A stretch of 64,000 bases of DNA from Ascaris suum. Its lineage: Eukaryota; Nematoda; Chromadorea; Rhabditida; Ascarididae. This document shows positions 36,781-53,442 of this stretch, in pieces (within the stretch, counting starts at the first letter, position 1; every line of letters starts with the position of its first letter). Location: assembly GCA_013433145.1 (NCBI GenBank), contig CM024185.1, forward strand, positions 3,546,501-3,610,500, in the 5' to 3' direction. The notes beneath the pieces were generated by a model. It saw only the letters and a program-made list of their open reading frames with translations. It was not told the DNA's origin and searched no databases. Made by a program: the position numbers and the translations under genes.

Positions 36781-39700
36781 AAGGGGCGTTCACTCTTGTT
36801 GTCTCTCACTGTGGCGAACTTCTATACAATGAAATAAATGAGATAATAGCGAGCATTACTATCTTGAACAGGAACTGCGCGCAAGTGCGCATGGCACAGA
36901 GCATTAAATCAGCAAAGAATTGAAATTTTTTTTTTAGCGAGGAAGCTATGCAGCTAAATTAGAGTCGATGCAATTTGAGATTTATATCTCGCTTCTATTT
37001 TCAATTAGCTTTGTTGGTGACCACAAAATGGGAAGTCAATGTTCGCGTTTTCAACAATCCGATCGTTTATATAAATATCTCACAAAAAAACCTTTCTATT
37101 GTTTTTTTTTTTTTTTTTTGCAAATGAGGTGACCAAATGTGCAACCAGTTCGCTCGAAAAATATAAGCTACTTTCTAGCTATCTCATATTGCCGGAATCT
37201 CCTCCCTAAGCTAAAGGAGCAACTTGAAAGTTGTCAAGGAGGTCAACCACTCCTGAACATTTAATCCAAGAAATTCATAATCCTAGCTTTGGTAGTTCTT
37301 GATGTACCGAAGCTAAAAACTGCTGCGCAGACATGGTGGATATAGTGCACACGTAACGCATGACTAGTTTACTGGGCAGTTTGTACAAGTAGTGAACATA
37401 GATTCATCCTTTGATATGACTTTCATTTGTAGATAATTTCTTGAAGCTTGCCGGCTTAATGAGGCGGATGTAAAACCGCTGATCGTATCTGCTCCTCTGG
37501 CTTGGTTTTCAGCTTGCTTTGACTTGGAAACAAACAAAACTGGTGTACACTGACTGGAGTGTCACGCATATTAGCACTGGTAGTGACATTCGTATCTTAG
37601 GTCACATTTCAGCCGATATTTACCTACACCTTGAGTTCAACAGCTGTCCATGATGCTCTTTTTACTTCATTTTCATATGATGTGCCGAATATCAATGCCA
37701 TACATGTTCGGTGATACCGAAATTAGAAATTTCAGACTTGAAATGATGGAAAATTTGTAATTCATCTACACCGTTTACGGTCAGCTATTTAGCGAAAGTC
37801 GTTTATGGCTATATGAGATGCAATTCTTAGGTAAATTTTACAAGGCTAATTCTTGCATCCGCACTTTTACAATTTTTAATTAAGTTTCCGCTATTTTTAA
37901 TGCAAGTAGAAGGAGCGACCATAATGTGGGCAAATGGACAAACAAACTTCGACGTTAAAGCTTCTAGTTAGGACGTCAATAGGTTCACTGCAATTTACCA
38001 CCTGCCTAATTAACCTGCAGCCTCAAAGTGCTTTTGCAAACGAATTTTCGTTTGCAATTTCAGTTATCATAAATTGCTTTAAAATTAATCGCTTCGGTGT
38101 TGCAATGAAATTTCGCTGCATTTGCTTTCTATCTGATATTTTTTGCTACATTTGTTGAAACGTCACATCCATAATTGCGCACAAATGCAAACTGTTCGAC
38201 AATGTGATATTGCAAACAAAAAATATTGCAAAAAATGCAAAAAGAGAAAATTATTGTTTCAACGCATTCATTTGCATTCGAACGGAATGTATCCCATATT
38301 GACATATAATGTATTCGCATAATGGCGTAAATGATTTTTTTTTTTTTGTAAAATACTAGAAACTCTCGAAACGCTGAGTATACCTATCAAACTACATGGC
38401 ACTTGCTCGTTCTTTGCTTCATTAAGGCACAAAAATGTGCTGCTTTGCCTCTCTTCAACTGTGGACAGTGTTTGGGCGATCGAATGTGAAGGTGGTATGT
38501 TATGTGAGCAGCGCGGGTAGAGGGCTGCATATTACTGGTTCAGTGGGTGTGTAATTGTACCAACTTGGCGAATGCCAACGGTGTACAATCCTCCAGTGAT
38601 CGTTTTCTTGGAGATGATTTGCATTGCCTCCATTCCTCATGCTTAGCGGTCTACAGCTTAAGCTTAACCGAGTTTCGTTTTAATCTTCATAACCGCTGCC
38701 TATTCAACTGATTTTGCCATGGATGGTAGTGGTGAAAAGGTCCGTTTAGCCACAAAAGATGCATTTTATTGGGGCATCCTGTTGCTGCTGTTGAAGAATT
38801 GCGATGTTTGGTGGAATTATTGATTGTCATCTTCTATCGTGATTTATTATTCAAACAAAACTTGCTTAGCTTGTTAATAGAACAAATTACTTCATTAATC
38901 ACGGATCATAGACCACGTTTATGCTGTCTGCATGGGCTAAATATATGAAAAGATCTTCTGTAACATGTTTGCAAAAATTGCGCAGTGATTTTTAGCCAAT
39001 GCGACCGCTAGCATGTTCTGAGTTTTGCATTTCGATGGAAAGGCAGATGTGAAGTAAAAATTTAGCGTATGCAAAATATACTCGAATTTTTAGCATATTC
39101 CCACGCTCATAATAACTTTCAAAGGCGATGAACTACTGTAAAATAAAGCATAAGAGGTTAACCTAAAATGGATCCTAGCAAATTCTGTGTAAGGGTCAGC
39201 TCCCCTTGGTTTGTCTAGTCGAGCAGATCTCCTTGAGGATCTGCACCCTATATTGAGATGCGGTCGACTAAACTGCGAGACGACGCAGGTATGAGGGCAA
39301 GCTTATACATTAAAGTGAGAAACAAGTAGGGACTCGTTCACAAGCATGGCTCCAATCATCGGCACGATCCCGCAGTCGCAGCCTGCGAATTTATTCAGCC
39401 CCGCCTTGCGCACAATCTAGCAGCTGGGATGAATATACGAGCATGAGCAAATCAACCTCTCTTATACCCTCCCGATTGTGCCTCGGGTTAGCTTAACGAC
39501 ACATGCTGAGCAGCTGACTTACCTTGCATGACGCACTATTCCTGCTTGATCTGTAGCCGACTGGTCTGCCTTACATTTGTGGCTCTAGCTTTAGTAATTA
39601 TCGAGTTGAAACTCTTAACCAGGCAGATGGATAGGCGTACTCATAAGAAAAGGCATAGAAACGATGTCTTTATAATACGCTTTTGTAAACCAATTTCATA

Positions 39701-39879
39701 GAAATCAATGGCAACTGAAAGAACTGTTTCAGAGGTGCTTTTTATCGGCAAATGCGCTTCTGATAAAGTATATCAGCGAATTGCAGATCTGCATTGAGGA
39801 GGTCGTATATGAGATATATGGAGCGGAAAAAGTAAAAATTAAATCTATCGAAGCGCTTCATTATCACATTCCCTATGAA

Positions 39880-39978
39880 TATTTTAGCATCGAAATTTTT
39901 ATTTCGATTTTCCTATTTTAGCATCGAAATTTATCCCTATGAACACATAAAAATAGAGGTATTTTTAGCATCGAAATA
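39880..39978 (+). repeat. Three short direct repeats
   Basis: The word TTTTAGCATCGAAAT occurs three times in about 100 bases (near 39882, 39916 and 39963). The flanking CCCTATGAA also occurs twice (39871, 39935). The spacing is irregular, so this is a local duplication rather than a regular minisatellite. Confidence 0.75.
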
Positions 39979-40297
39979 CTTTTCACTTCGATTTTATCTT
40001 TTTCTCATTCTGTTTAGAACACACAATTTGGAACACTACAACGTTTGGGCTTAGATATGAGAAAAAAAAGGATAAAAAAGACGAGAATGAATGAGTGTAA
40101 TTTATTAAATGTCATCTCCAATCACAGTTAGCATTGATGGGACTATGACATAATATTGTTACGATTGATTTGAGTGAACAATTCACATAACTGCGTATTT
40201 TCAAATAAGCTTTTGAGTTGGCTGGATGCATTGTGAGTGGTAAGAACTAATCGGCTCGATTGGCATAACCCAGGAGAAAATTTGAAAGTATTGGAGA

Positions 40298-40319
40298 GGG
40301 GGGGGGGGGGGTGGAGGGG
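40298..40319 (+). repeat. Guanine homopolymer tract
   Basis: Fourteen consecutive G bases at 40298-40311 followed by T, GG, A and GGGG. Such runs are prone to slippage and sequencing error. No gene context. Confidence 0.85.
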
Positions 40320-43300
40320 ACGTGTCCGAGGCCTTGTTATCCTATGCGTACGTATAGAAAAAAGCTAACGAATATTTTCTTCCAATTGTATTCTCTACTG
40401 TAACGAATACAAATGCTTACTCAAATGTATTCACAAAAAGTAGATTCGCCTATTCAACAATTAGAAATTGCAACCGAATCGCTTCCACTAAAATTCCTTC
40501 CAAGCCACAATATTTAGTGTATTTATCGGTGGCTCCACTATTCACTTGCTGCAGTTGGACTTTTAAATGCAGCAAATTTCGGCTCTGCTAATCCAGCGCG
40601 TTCCCGCTTAACTAATGGGATAATTTTTTTTGTTGCAGCAAATAACGTTTACAGTTTTTAGACGAACGAACGAAGAAATGACCAAAAGCATTAAATAATT
40701 CCAACTATTTCTATGCTTATTCAACGAAAGTCTTAGCTGGAAACTTGTTGCTAAAGCTATTTTTGTATTTAGAAAACAATGATGCCATTAAATAAACAAA
40801 AGCGATAGGAGCGATCTATTATCAGATAATTGGACGTATTCATTGCAAACATCGTGAGGTATATTAGGTGCCTTTTAAAGTGGATTTATAAGTTTCAGGA
40901 GGTGGCTAATTTGCTATGTTGCAGAAAAATCCCAAGCTTTGCCATCTATTAAAAAATCACGTGATGAAGCCGTGTTGAAAATGTCGTTTGCGCACAGCAA
41001 ATCGTTTTCTACTCGAAACACCTACGCGATCAGATCTAAAATAAAGAAGTTGCTATGAACATTTTGCATCGTTCTGTTTGCAGAATACAGAGTTTTTACT
41101 TCGATAGCGATTACTAATTACGTTGAAAGGACTTCAGTGAAGAGATGAGGCAAATCAGCAAGGGTATGGAACGGAATGGAGAGGATTGCCAACTGGCTTC
41201 AACTATCATCTATTAGTGATTCATAGGAGAATCGCAGAAATGCCTCAGTAATCAGCACCACCAAATGACGAAGATTCTTAGCAATTGCTGATTTTGTCAA
41301 CGTTTTTTCCCTCATTTGGTGCATAATTTTCGATCAACATTTCGCTAAAGATCGCATAGAATGTTAGTGGATTATTTCCGGTAGTTTTCTTGCTTTACTT
41401 CTTAGAGGGATCATTTTCAGATTCTAGTGACTTCATAAAATTACGGACTAGTTCTTTTGATTACATGCAATTTCAGTAGTTTGCCTCAGGAATGGTTAAA
41501 AGCGCGCTAAAATCTAATCGGCGACGCAATTTTCCACAGTTAGTCAAATGTTAGAGGATTTCGAAAACATCATGAACTCATAATTGATAGTTCACTCTTT
41601 CACAACACCAGCAACCTTCTTCCGCTTTGCAAAAATTGACAAGCATGACGTTGAATGATTAGTAATATAGCTGCTACGTTCAGGAGTCAATATTCCACCT
41701 GAAGTTTCCTAAAACATGGCTGCTTCCGCTTTGAAAGAGGATGTGAACTTCAATAGAACAGCTGCAATTTGAGAGCATAAACTTTAAAATTCCGCTGGCA
41801 TTTTGCTGTTATGTGCTGAAGTAACGACCGAAAATGATTCTCATCCTCAGCTTCACCTGTCGGTCGAACTAGTTAGCAGCTATGTCAATTTATCGTCACC
41901 TTCACTCTTTTCGGCAGAACATTTTTGTTTCATAGCGTTACCGTCGAGCGTTCATCGTTGTGCGGCATGTATCGATCCTTAGATGCTTTTTGACGTTTTT
42001 AATTCTAATCGTGGAGGAATGGAAGGGGGAGGTATTCTGCAATCAAGCAATTGAATAAACTACGTTCCTCGAATGCATCAAACGGTCTTCACAAAATCCT
42101 TCGTCCTTTTCTAGCACGTTTGTACATAATTATTTATTTATTTATTTGCTTATTTATTAATTTTTATTAACAGACGATCACTGCATTTAGGTAATAGAAG
42201 ACAAATAAACTGATGGAGCACACAACATTTCTAATGTATTTTTAGATCTTACCGACATCATTTCTCGATGTGGTTTAGTTTTCAGATCATAACGTCTTAA
42301 AAGTTGCTGATATCAATTTGGCGTGATGATCGAATTCAGCAGAGATATTACACGAAATTCACCGATTACTTTTACAGCTTGGTTCAAATGGATCTTTCGG
42401 GCACACATTCATCTTCGTATCTCATTATTCCTGAGTAACGTTTAAAATGCATCGAGCAAATTGCTCGACATTCTTACACTATCACTTTGCTAGCCTTGTA
42501 AATTAAAATAATGGAAGCACACAAAAAAATATCACACTCATATGTTGCAATAACGCTGGGCATTTGATCTAATTTTTGCCATTGATCATATTTTGCAGAA
42601 TCTATAAATTTCTCTAAAAATTAACAGCAACATATTGTACTTATCACTAGAAGCAGAAATCCCATACTTTTGAAATGGCCTAGTCTAATTTAAGGAGTCT
42701 TGAGGACAATTTTCGATAGTATAATATAAAGCGTTTAATATTTTAAAAGATTTATAATCATAAATAAAGATCGTAATGCCTTCATAATTATCGTAGTTTA
42801 ACATATGAGAAAAAATATGAACTGGCAAGAAGCAAATAAATGCCAATAGCGATGTTTGCTCGAAACAGAAAAAAAAAAGTTCTTTCGATATATGAGAGAG
42901 CAAAATGGCAATGTCTAATTCATAGAAATGGCTACATTCGAAAGGTTCGATCTAAAATTGTTGAAAATAGTTCAAAAATTAGAGATCAGACTACGATTGT
43001 TATTTGTTGCTAATATAGCAATGATCAGGATATTTATAGCTATCAAAGTAGAAAAGTACAACGCTATATATGTCATTTAGAAAGTTTGCTTGTAAGGAAC
43101 ACGCACAAAGCGATTAATATATATTTTTGGATGGAAGAATAAATTTGTGGTCATTAATATATTTTTAAAAAGGAGCAATAACAAATGAGGTTGTTCAAGC
43201 GACTTAATGGTTATTTGAACAATAGGAGTCGACGTTGTACCTTTAATTCATAGCTATTCCTAAAGAAATCTATTGATTACGTTAGAAAATTTCCACAACG

Positions 43301-45697
43301 GGTATTTTACGTTCTCTTGATAATCTCGCATCGTATACGCGGATAGTTTTCGATTTTGATTATTGCCGCTAGATTGCATTTCTTATCACAACTTGCCTAA
43401 TCTAAATGTTCATAAATCAACGTTCACTAAGATGACGTATTTGTCAATAATTAAGTAGATTTCCATATATTCACAGTTAGATGATTTCACTGGCTTTCAA
43501 TAAAAAAATATAAAGTTGATTCATTTGTTCTATCGATATAATGTATGAGATATTCGAGAAAGATATTCAGTGCAAATTAGTACTCACTAATGAAGTCTTA
43601 TTTGCCGATATTATAGGTGTATTTTTCGATGAGAAAAAGATACCTATAATATAAGCAATCATTGATGATAGAATATTATAATGTATGCCCATTGATGAGT
43701 ACTTAATCCTTTTCGTATGCGCTAACAGAGGAGGCTTCTTTTGTGACGGTGAATACCTTTCCGTTTATTGAGGCGATCAAGCCGTCTGTCTCTAATTTTA
43801 TTCTCGAGTCACAAAACTAAGTTTATTCCACAACATTAAGGCCAAAAATGCACTTATTTATAGGCAATTATTTAAATTCCTTCCTTCTCTATGTGCTTTC
43901 TCTAAGATGAAGGAATGAAAAGTATTCTACTGTTAATTTTCACATACCGTGTATATTCACAGATTTTACAGCATTAAATTAAGCAAATCTCCAATTAAAT
44001 GCTGGTCTTTAATTTCCATTATGTTCAGCGAGGTATAAAATCCGAACGAACCCTAAGAGGAGTAGTGACTATCAATGGAAAGCGAAGTTCATGAAAGCAT
44101 GCGCAAAAGCAACCAAATGTACCAAGAGCTTGTTGTAGTTGGATAGGTTTTCACGCCTTTTTGGATTACTTGTTGCTTATATAGCAGTGAGAGAAGCCTA
44201 AATCTGCTGGATGATCCTGTCACAAATGAGCTGTATGCCATGTCACCAAAACGTAAGTGTATGCAATATTGCTATCGTTATACATAAATTCGCACAGTGA
44301 GAACTAAAGATTTTGCCACGAACTTCTTATCACAATTGAAGTTTTCATCACTTCTTATCACAAATTTTTATCGTTGCATTTACCACGAAAAAACATGACA
44401 GATGCCGTGACGGTAACCTTCTGCTTCATAAAAAAGTTGTCTAAAATTTGCTTGTTTTTGATGATTGTAAGGTATAGGCATATCGCAAATTGATGCATAG
44501 CGCAATAATCTCAATCTGGAAACAACTCTTTGTAACAGAACCATTCATATCTCAATCGTCATTTACTGATCATTTCAATTTTCTTGCAAAAATACAACAA
44601 CCGATATGCCAAAGAATATTCCAATCAGTTGGAATGTTTGAAATTCTACGAAACATAAAGGCTTTCGAAAAAATTTTTCGTGAGTTTTGCGCTTGGCCGT
44701 ACAAAGAAATTCATGCGTTGGGATGATGATTTATCAAGCATACATGTTTATAGTGCAAATTGGATTTTCTATATTTGGATTGCCCTAAACTAACAATCAG
44801 AAAACATCTAATTAGGATACTTATCACAATTTACTATAGAATTTACTACAACTTTAAAGCATAGAGCAACTCTTTAATGCCGTCGACAACAACAATAGCG
44901 TGATTTAAAAAGCATAATAAACGTTGCTTCATTCCTTCCAAATGAATGTTTTGCTAACAACAATTCAATGCGGGCTATTTAGAAATGGAAAACACAACTA
45001 AATAATGGTCATGATATCATGTTGTAGTACTTTTGTGCTACAAATTTTTGTCGTACTACGTTATTATAGTCGAGCAAATTTCCTATAACATTCATGATTT
45101 CGCCTTTAGATACTTCGAATAGGCTCATGGTTAAGATTTCGTAACTACGAGCTGACTTTAAAGTTTGAGTCGAAAAATTTTAGTGGAGGCAAAAAAATTT
45201 TTGATGGACCATTTGAAACTAAAAAAAAATTCTTCTATGTGATAATCTGATGATGACATACGAAAAATATTAAGAGGTCAATTTTTCCTAAGGTTTTTTT
45301 TAAATGAAAATAGGTGCGCTTGATCGCAGAATTTGTAACATTGCTATACGAATCGTATTTCAGTATTTTTTGATGACTGCATTGATATTCCTATGATGTT
45401 AAAAGCAGAAAGTTCATTGATTCATATTGCTTTATTGTGCATTTTCCTTTTGAATGCTAAAATTAAATGATATTTAAAATCCATAAAATTTAGATATCGA
45501 TTTGACATAATTATATACAAAAAAAATTGCAAAAATACTTTTGTTTCTCTTTTTGATTATTATTTACTGCATTTGAAAATTACTGATTTGATTTTATCTC
45601 TAACAGAAACGGCGTTTTTAGCTTTAATTAAATAGATGCAACTTCATCCTTATTGATAAAGCTTTAATAGACAAATTTGCTGGTCATACTTACATGA

Positions 45698-50222
<4,525 letters not shown>

Positions 50223-50343
50223 ATTTAGCATTATTTGTGAATCGCCAATATACACTATTTCCTATAACATCGTATGCATTTGTCTCGTTTTATCGAAAAT
50301 TCGCCTTCGCGTTTTAGAAGAATAGGCCATTTTATAGTGCAAT

Positions 50344-50606
50344 TGTGTGATGATGAACGACCGCGCTACGACTCTATTTTGCATAGATCGACCTCATTGA
50401 TATGTGCTCTTCTCTGCCCTATCACATTTCGATCTTTCTCTGCTTGTATAACTGCGTGTTTTAAACCCGTCAGCCGTTGTGCACATGTATTCAGTTACAT
50501 TAATAGTTTTTAAACCATGAGAGTCTCAGTTGCCGAAGAAGTGTATTCATTGAACCTTGCCTTCTCCTCGTCTTGGCGGCTCTACCCACTCCGCGGCAGC
50601 AACACA
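50344..50606 (+). repeat. 5' LTR of the retrotransposon
   Basis: The first 75 bases or so match the 3' LTR with about one change in six, including the segment ending TGTGCTCTTCTCTGCCC. The 3' end (GGCAGCAACACA) also matches. The middle is about 100 bases longer than in the 3' copy. It begins TG and ends CA, as LTRs do. A five-base target duplication was not found. Confidence 0.7.
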
Positions 50607-50619
50607 GCAAGTGGCGGCC

Positions 50620-51470
50620 ACTGTTCAAGCAGAAGGGGTCGACAGCAAAGATATCCGAGCCATACTTGACGCTCAGGAGCAACTACAACAGCTGACCGTC
50701 GTAGCCGTCTTGCAGTTGGCGGATCGGCAGCAGCAGGCGCTACTGGAGCGAGCGGAGCGGATGCTATCAGACGCACTACTCTTCCTGCATCGACTGCTGA
50801 GTTTATTATAAACTCGCTATCGACAAGACTGCCGGAGTTCGCTTACGATCCAGACACGAGGGCGCGTTCGACGTATGTTCCAACAGATACAAAAACGTCA
50901 TTTCCAAAGACGGGGGGACGCTCGATAACGTGCGAGGGCCCGTCTCATCGTCTCGAAGCTGGACCCACTATGTACGTCCGCTTCACCAGTCATATTCTGC
51001 CAAAGAGAGCTTCCGAAGTCTCCCTCGAAGACACTGTCAAGACTTCGAAAGAGACGTTCGGGCAAAACACGTAGGTTTTTGCCAATTGCCGCGTCTACCT
51101 CAGAACTTAGCGCAGTGGCGAGTCTCTCACCGTCTATATGGGGATTGTTAATCGACGTTAGGAGATGGCCGAATTCAATACCACCACGCCGGAACAGATG
51201 AAATGCCTAGTTTGGATCTATGGCCTCCATACTCCAGAAGACGCTGACATTCGCGCTCCTGCTCTACGCAAAATGGAGGACAACCCAAAAACCCCACTCA
51301 GAGCTCACTACCGAGATCTAGCAAATCTTGAGCATTATGCAAGATGCCAAGCTCCTGGACAGTCCTTCGCCATCACTCCAGCCAGAAATCAGTGCAGTCA
51401 GCACGAAGAAGAACCGCATGCGGAATCGCCTTCACCATACTTCCGTTGTGGCAGACTACACTAGACTGCG
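50620..51470 (+). pseudogene. gag remnant of the retrotransposon
   Basis: Pieces of a capsid-type polyprotein lie in at least three frames. They include a helical Gln/Leu-rich part (LDAQEQLQQLTVVAVLQLAD), a segment with STRLPEFAYDPDT, and a downstream segment with MKCLVWIYGLHTPEDADIRA. The frame changes show the open reading has been lost. The zinc knuckle at 51488-51529 follows in another frame. Confidence 0.7.
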
Positions 51471-51479
51471 ATTTCATCA

Positions 51480-51760
51480 ACAAAACCTGCCATGACTGCA
51501 AACTCATCGGTCATAAGAAAGGCTTCTGCAAGAACTTCCCCAAGAAAAAAGAAGAAGCAGAATTCAAGGAAGGAGCGCAGAGCTGTGGATCACGTCACCG
51601 TTATTGCCTCCATTGCCGCAGACATCGTATCAATCAACCGCATTTACCGGCAAGTCCACATCAACAGCGTTACGGTTCAAATGGTCCTTGACACTGGAGT
51701 CGACGTCACCTTACTTAGCGTCAGAGGTTGGATCGCGATCAATTGCTACCATTCGTCAAG
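51480..51760 (+). pseudogene. Zinc knuckle and protease remnant
   Basis: A CX2CX4HX4C nucleic-acid-binding knuckle (51488-51529) is followed by a Lys/Glu-rich linker. In a different frame comes an aspartic protease segment with VLDTGVDVTLLS, the usual retropepsin active-site context. The sequence then breaks off and joins, without any reverse transcriptase motif, to pre-integrase sequence. Confidence 0.75.
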
Positions 51761-51989
51761 CTTAAGTCCGCCAACAACAAAAATATCAAGGTTCGATGGC
51801 ATTTCAAGTGCGACTTCGATACATAAAGGACGAGGAAATTGCCACGTCGCGTATATCCGGTCGATTCTTGGCATCGACTGGACAGCCCAAAATGAAACCC
51901 TCTCCCGAAAGAAGGGGTCATCTGCAACTGTCGGCCACGACTCTGAGCCATTTCAACTCCAGCAACCTTCCAGCCTCTTCTGAAACTAT

Positions 51990-52990
51990 GCGGATCGCAA
52001 CAACTGCAGATCGCCTTCTCCAACAAGTGATTGAGTGCACCCGATCCGGCCGCTGGCTCGAAGGTACACGTGACTCTCCACTTTCGCACTATTACGACCG
52101 TCGAAATACTCTGATAACAACAAACGGTTGTCTGCTGACCACCAATCGGATCGTAATTCCAAAGTCACTACAATGTCGTGTGCTACCTACGCTTCACAAG
52201 GTCCATCAAGGACAAACAAGGATGAAGACTCTAGCTCGGAGCTATTATGTTTATTGGCCGTCACTCGATGCAGACATTGAACAACTTGTCCAAAACTGCA
52301 ACAGATGCACAGCAGCTGCGAAGAACCCAGTGAAGGCCGAACTCAACTCCTTGTCAAAATTGAAGCTCCATGGCAGCGAGTACATGCCGATTTAGCAGGA
52401 CCCGTCGATGGAAGCTTTTACCTCGTTATCGTAGACGCATGCTCCAAATGACCCGAAATCATTCAAATGAACTCGGTTTCTACTTCTGCAACTATCAGTC
52501 CACTGAAGAAGATTCTCGCTCAGATCATGAACCCGCAGACCCTTGTTACGGACAACCGCATGCAGCTTACGTCGATATCATTCAGTCACTTCTGCCGGCC
52601 TCGCGGAATTACGCATCTACGCTTCCCATCATTCCACTCGCAAAGTAATGGTCAAGCAGAACATTTCGTGGACACATTCAAGCGCGCACTAATCAAATTG
52701 AAGTGGGAGAAACCGACGGTCGGCGCACTACAAGCATTTCTGATGGCATGCAGTTCGACACCCTATCCATCTGGATCGGATCATTTATCGCCCGCCGAAA
52801 ACTTCTTGGAACGCTGGATGTGTACCGTTTTCGACCTGATGATGCCGCAAACCGACAAGGTCGTAGGACTACGCCATACTAAAATGGAACAGCAGTTCAA
52901 TCGTCACCACGGTGCTCTCGCTGCCACTTCAAGGTCGGTGATGACGTCTGCGCCAAAGATTATCGAGAACCGAAAAGCACCTGGATACTG
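51990..52990 (+). pseudogene. Integrase remnant
   Basis: The zinc-binding domain (LHKVH, then CNRC about 30 residues on) is intact in one frame. A frameshift near 52360 moves the core domain to another frame. That core has a first Asp in a HADLAGP context, a stop TGA near 52449 where a Trp codon is likely, a second Asp in LVTDN, and the Glu in a QAEHF context about 35 residues later. The C-terminal domain fades out near 53000. Confidence 0.75.
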
Positions 52991-53267
52991 AGCACTGTCG
53001 TACGCAAAGTCGGCAACGCGATCAGTATGTTGCGGAAACCTTTGGACACGCCACATCAACCAGCTGCGATCGCGCACGAAGACACCAACTCTGAGTCAAT
53101 TTCTGAACTTACTCCATCTGCCGCTGTTCAACTCTGACACCAGCCCCGCAAATCCAGTATCCGAATCTTCTATGCCGACGACCTACTTTCGTCGCTCGAC
53201 GCGTATTTGTGGCGCCCCCACTCGCCTTCACCTAGACCCCACAAAAGCTACGTACCATTCGTAACTC

Positions 53268-53278
53268 GAAAGTGGAGG
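53268..53278 (+). other. Polypurine tract
   Basis: GAAAGTGGAGG lies immediately 5' of the TGT that opens the 3' LTR. This is the expected site for plus-strand DNA priming, and it fixes the left edge of the LTR. Confidence 0.65.
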
Positions 53279-53442
53279 TGTTGTGGTGAACGACCGCGCT
53301 GCGACTATATTTGGCATAAATCCGCCTCAGTGATTTGTGCTCTTCTCTGCCCAGATGCAATGATCATTTGCCCAGTAAGGAGGTTCAGTAAACTGCGATT
53401 TCCGCTTGACTCGACTCTTCTCGCCCACACGGCAGCAACACA
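53279..53442 (+). repeat. 3' LTR of the retrotransposon
   Basis: Starts TGTTGTGGTGAACGACCGCG and ends GGCAGCAACACA. It is about 164 bases against about 263 for the 5' copy, so one has an insertion or the other a deletion. The divergence between the two indicates an old insertion. Confidence 0.7.

Larger units (their letters stand above)
50344..53442 (+). mobile_element. Decayed Ty3/Gypsy-type LTR retrotransposon lacking RT
   Basis: Bounded by two similar LTR-like segments (50344-50606 and 53279-53442), both starting TGT...GAACGACCGCGCT and both ending GGCAGCAACACA. Internally, in the plus direction and in several broken frames, it has a gag region from about 50620 to 51470, a CX2CX4HX4C zinc knuckle at 51488-51529, a retropepsin active site D-T-G at 51690-51698, then integrase. 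Only about 300 bases separate the protease site from the pre-integrase region, so reverse transcriptase and RNase H are deleted. The integrase retains its HHCC zinc site (His codons at 52195 and 52204, Cys codons at 52297 and 52306) and positions matching the D, D and E of the catalytic core. It has frameshifts and an in-frame TGA near 52449. A polypurine tract precedes the 3' LTR. The element cannot move on its own. Family placement rests on domain order and the LHxxH form. Confidence 0.85.
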
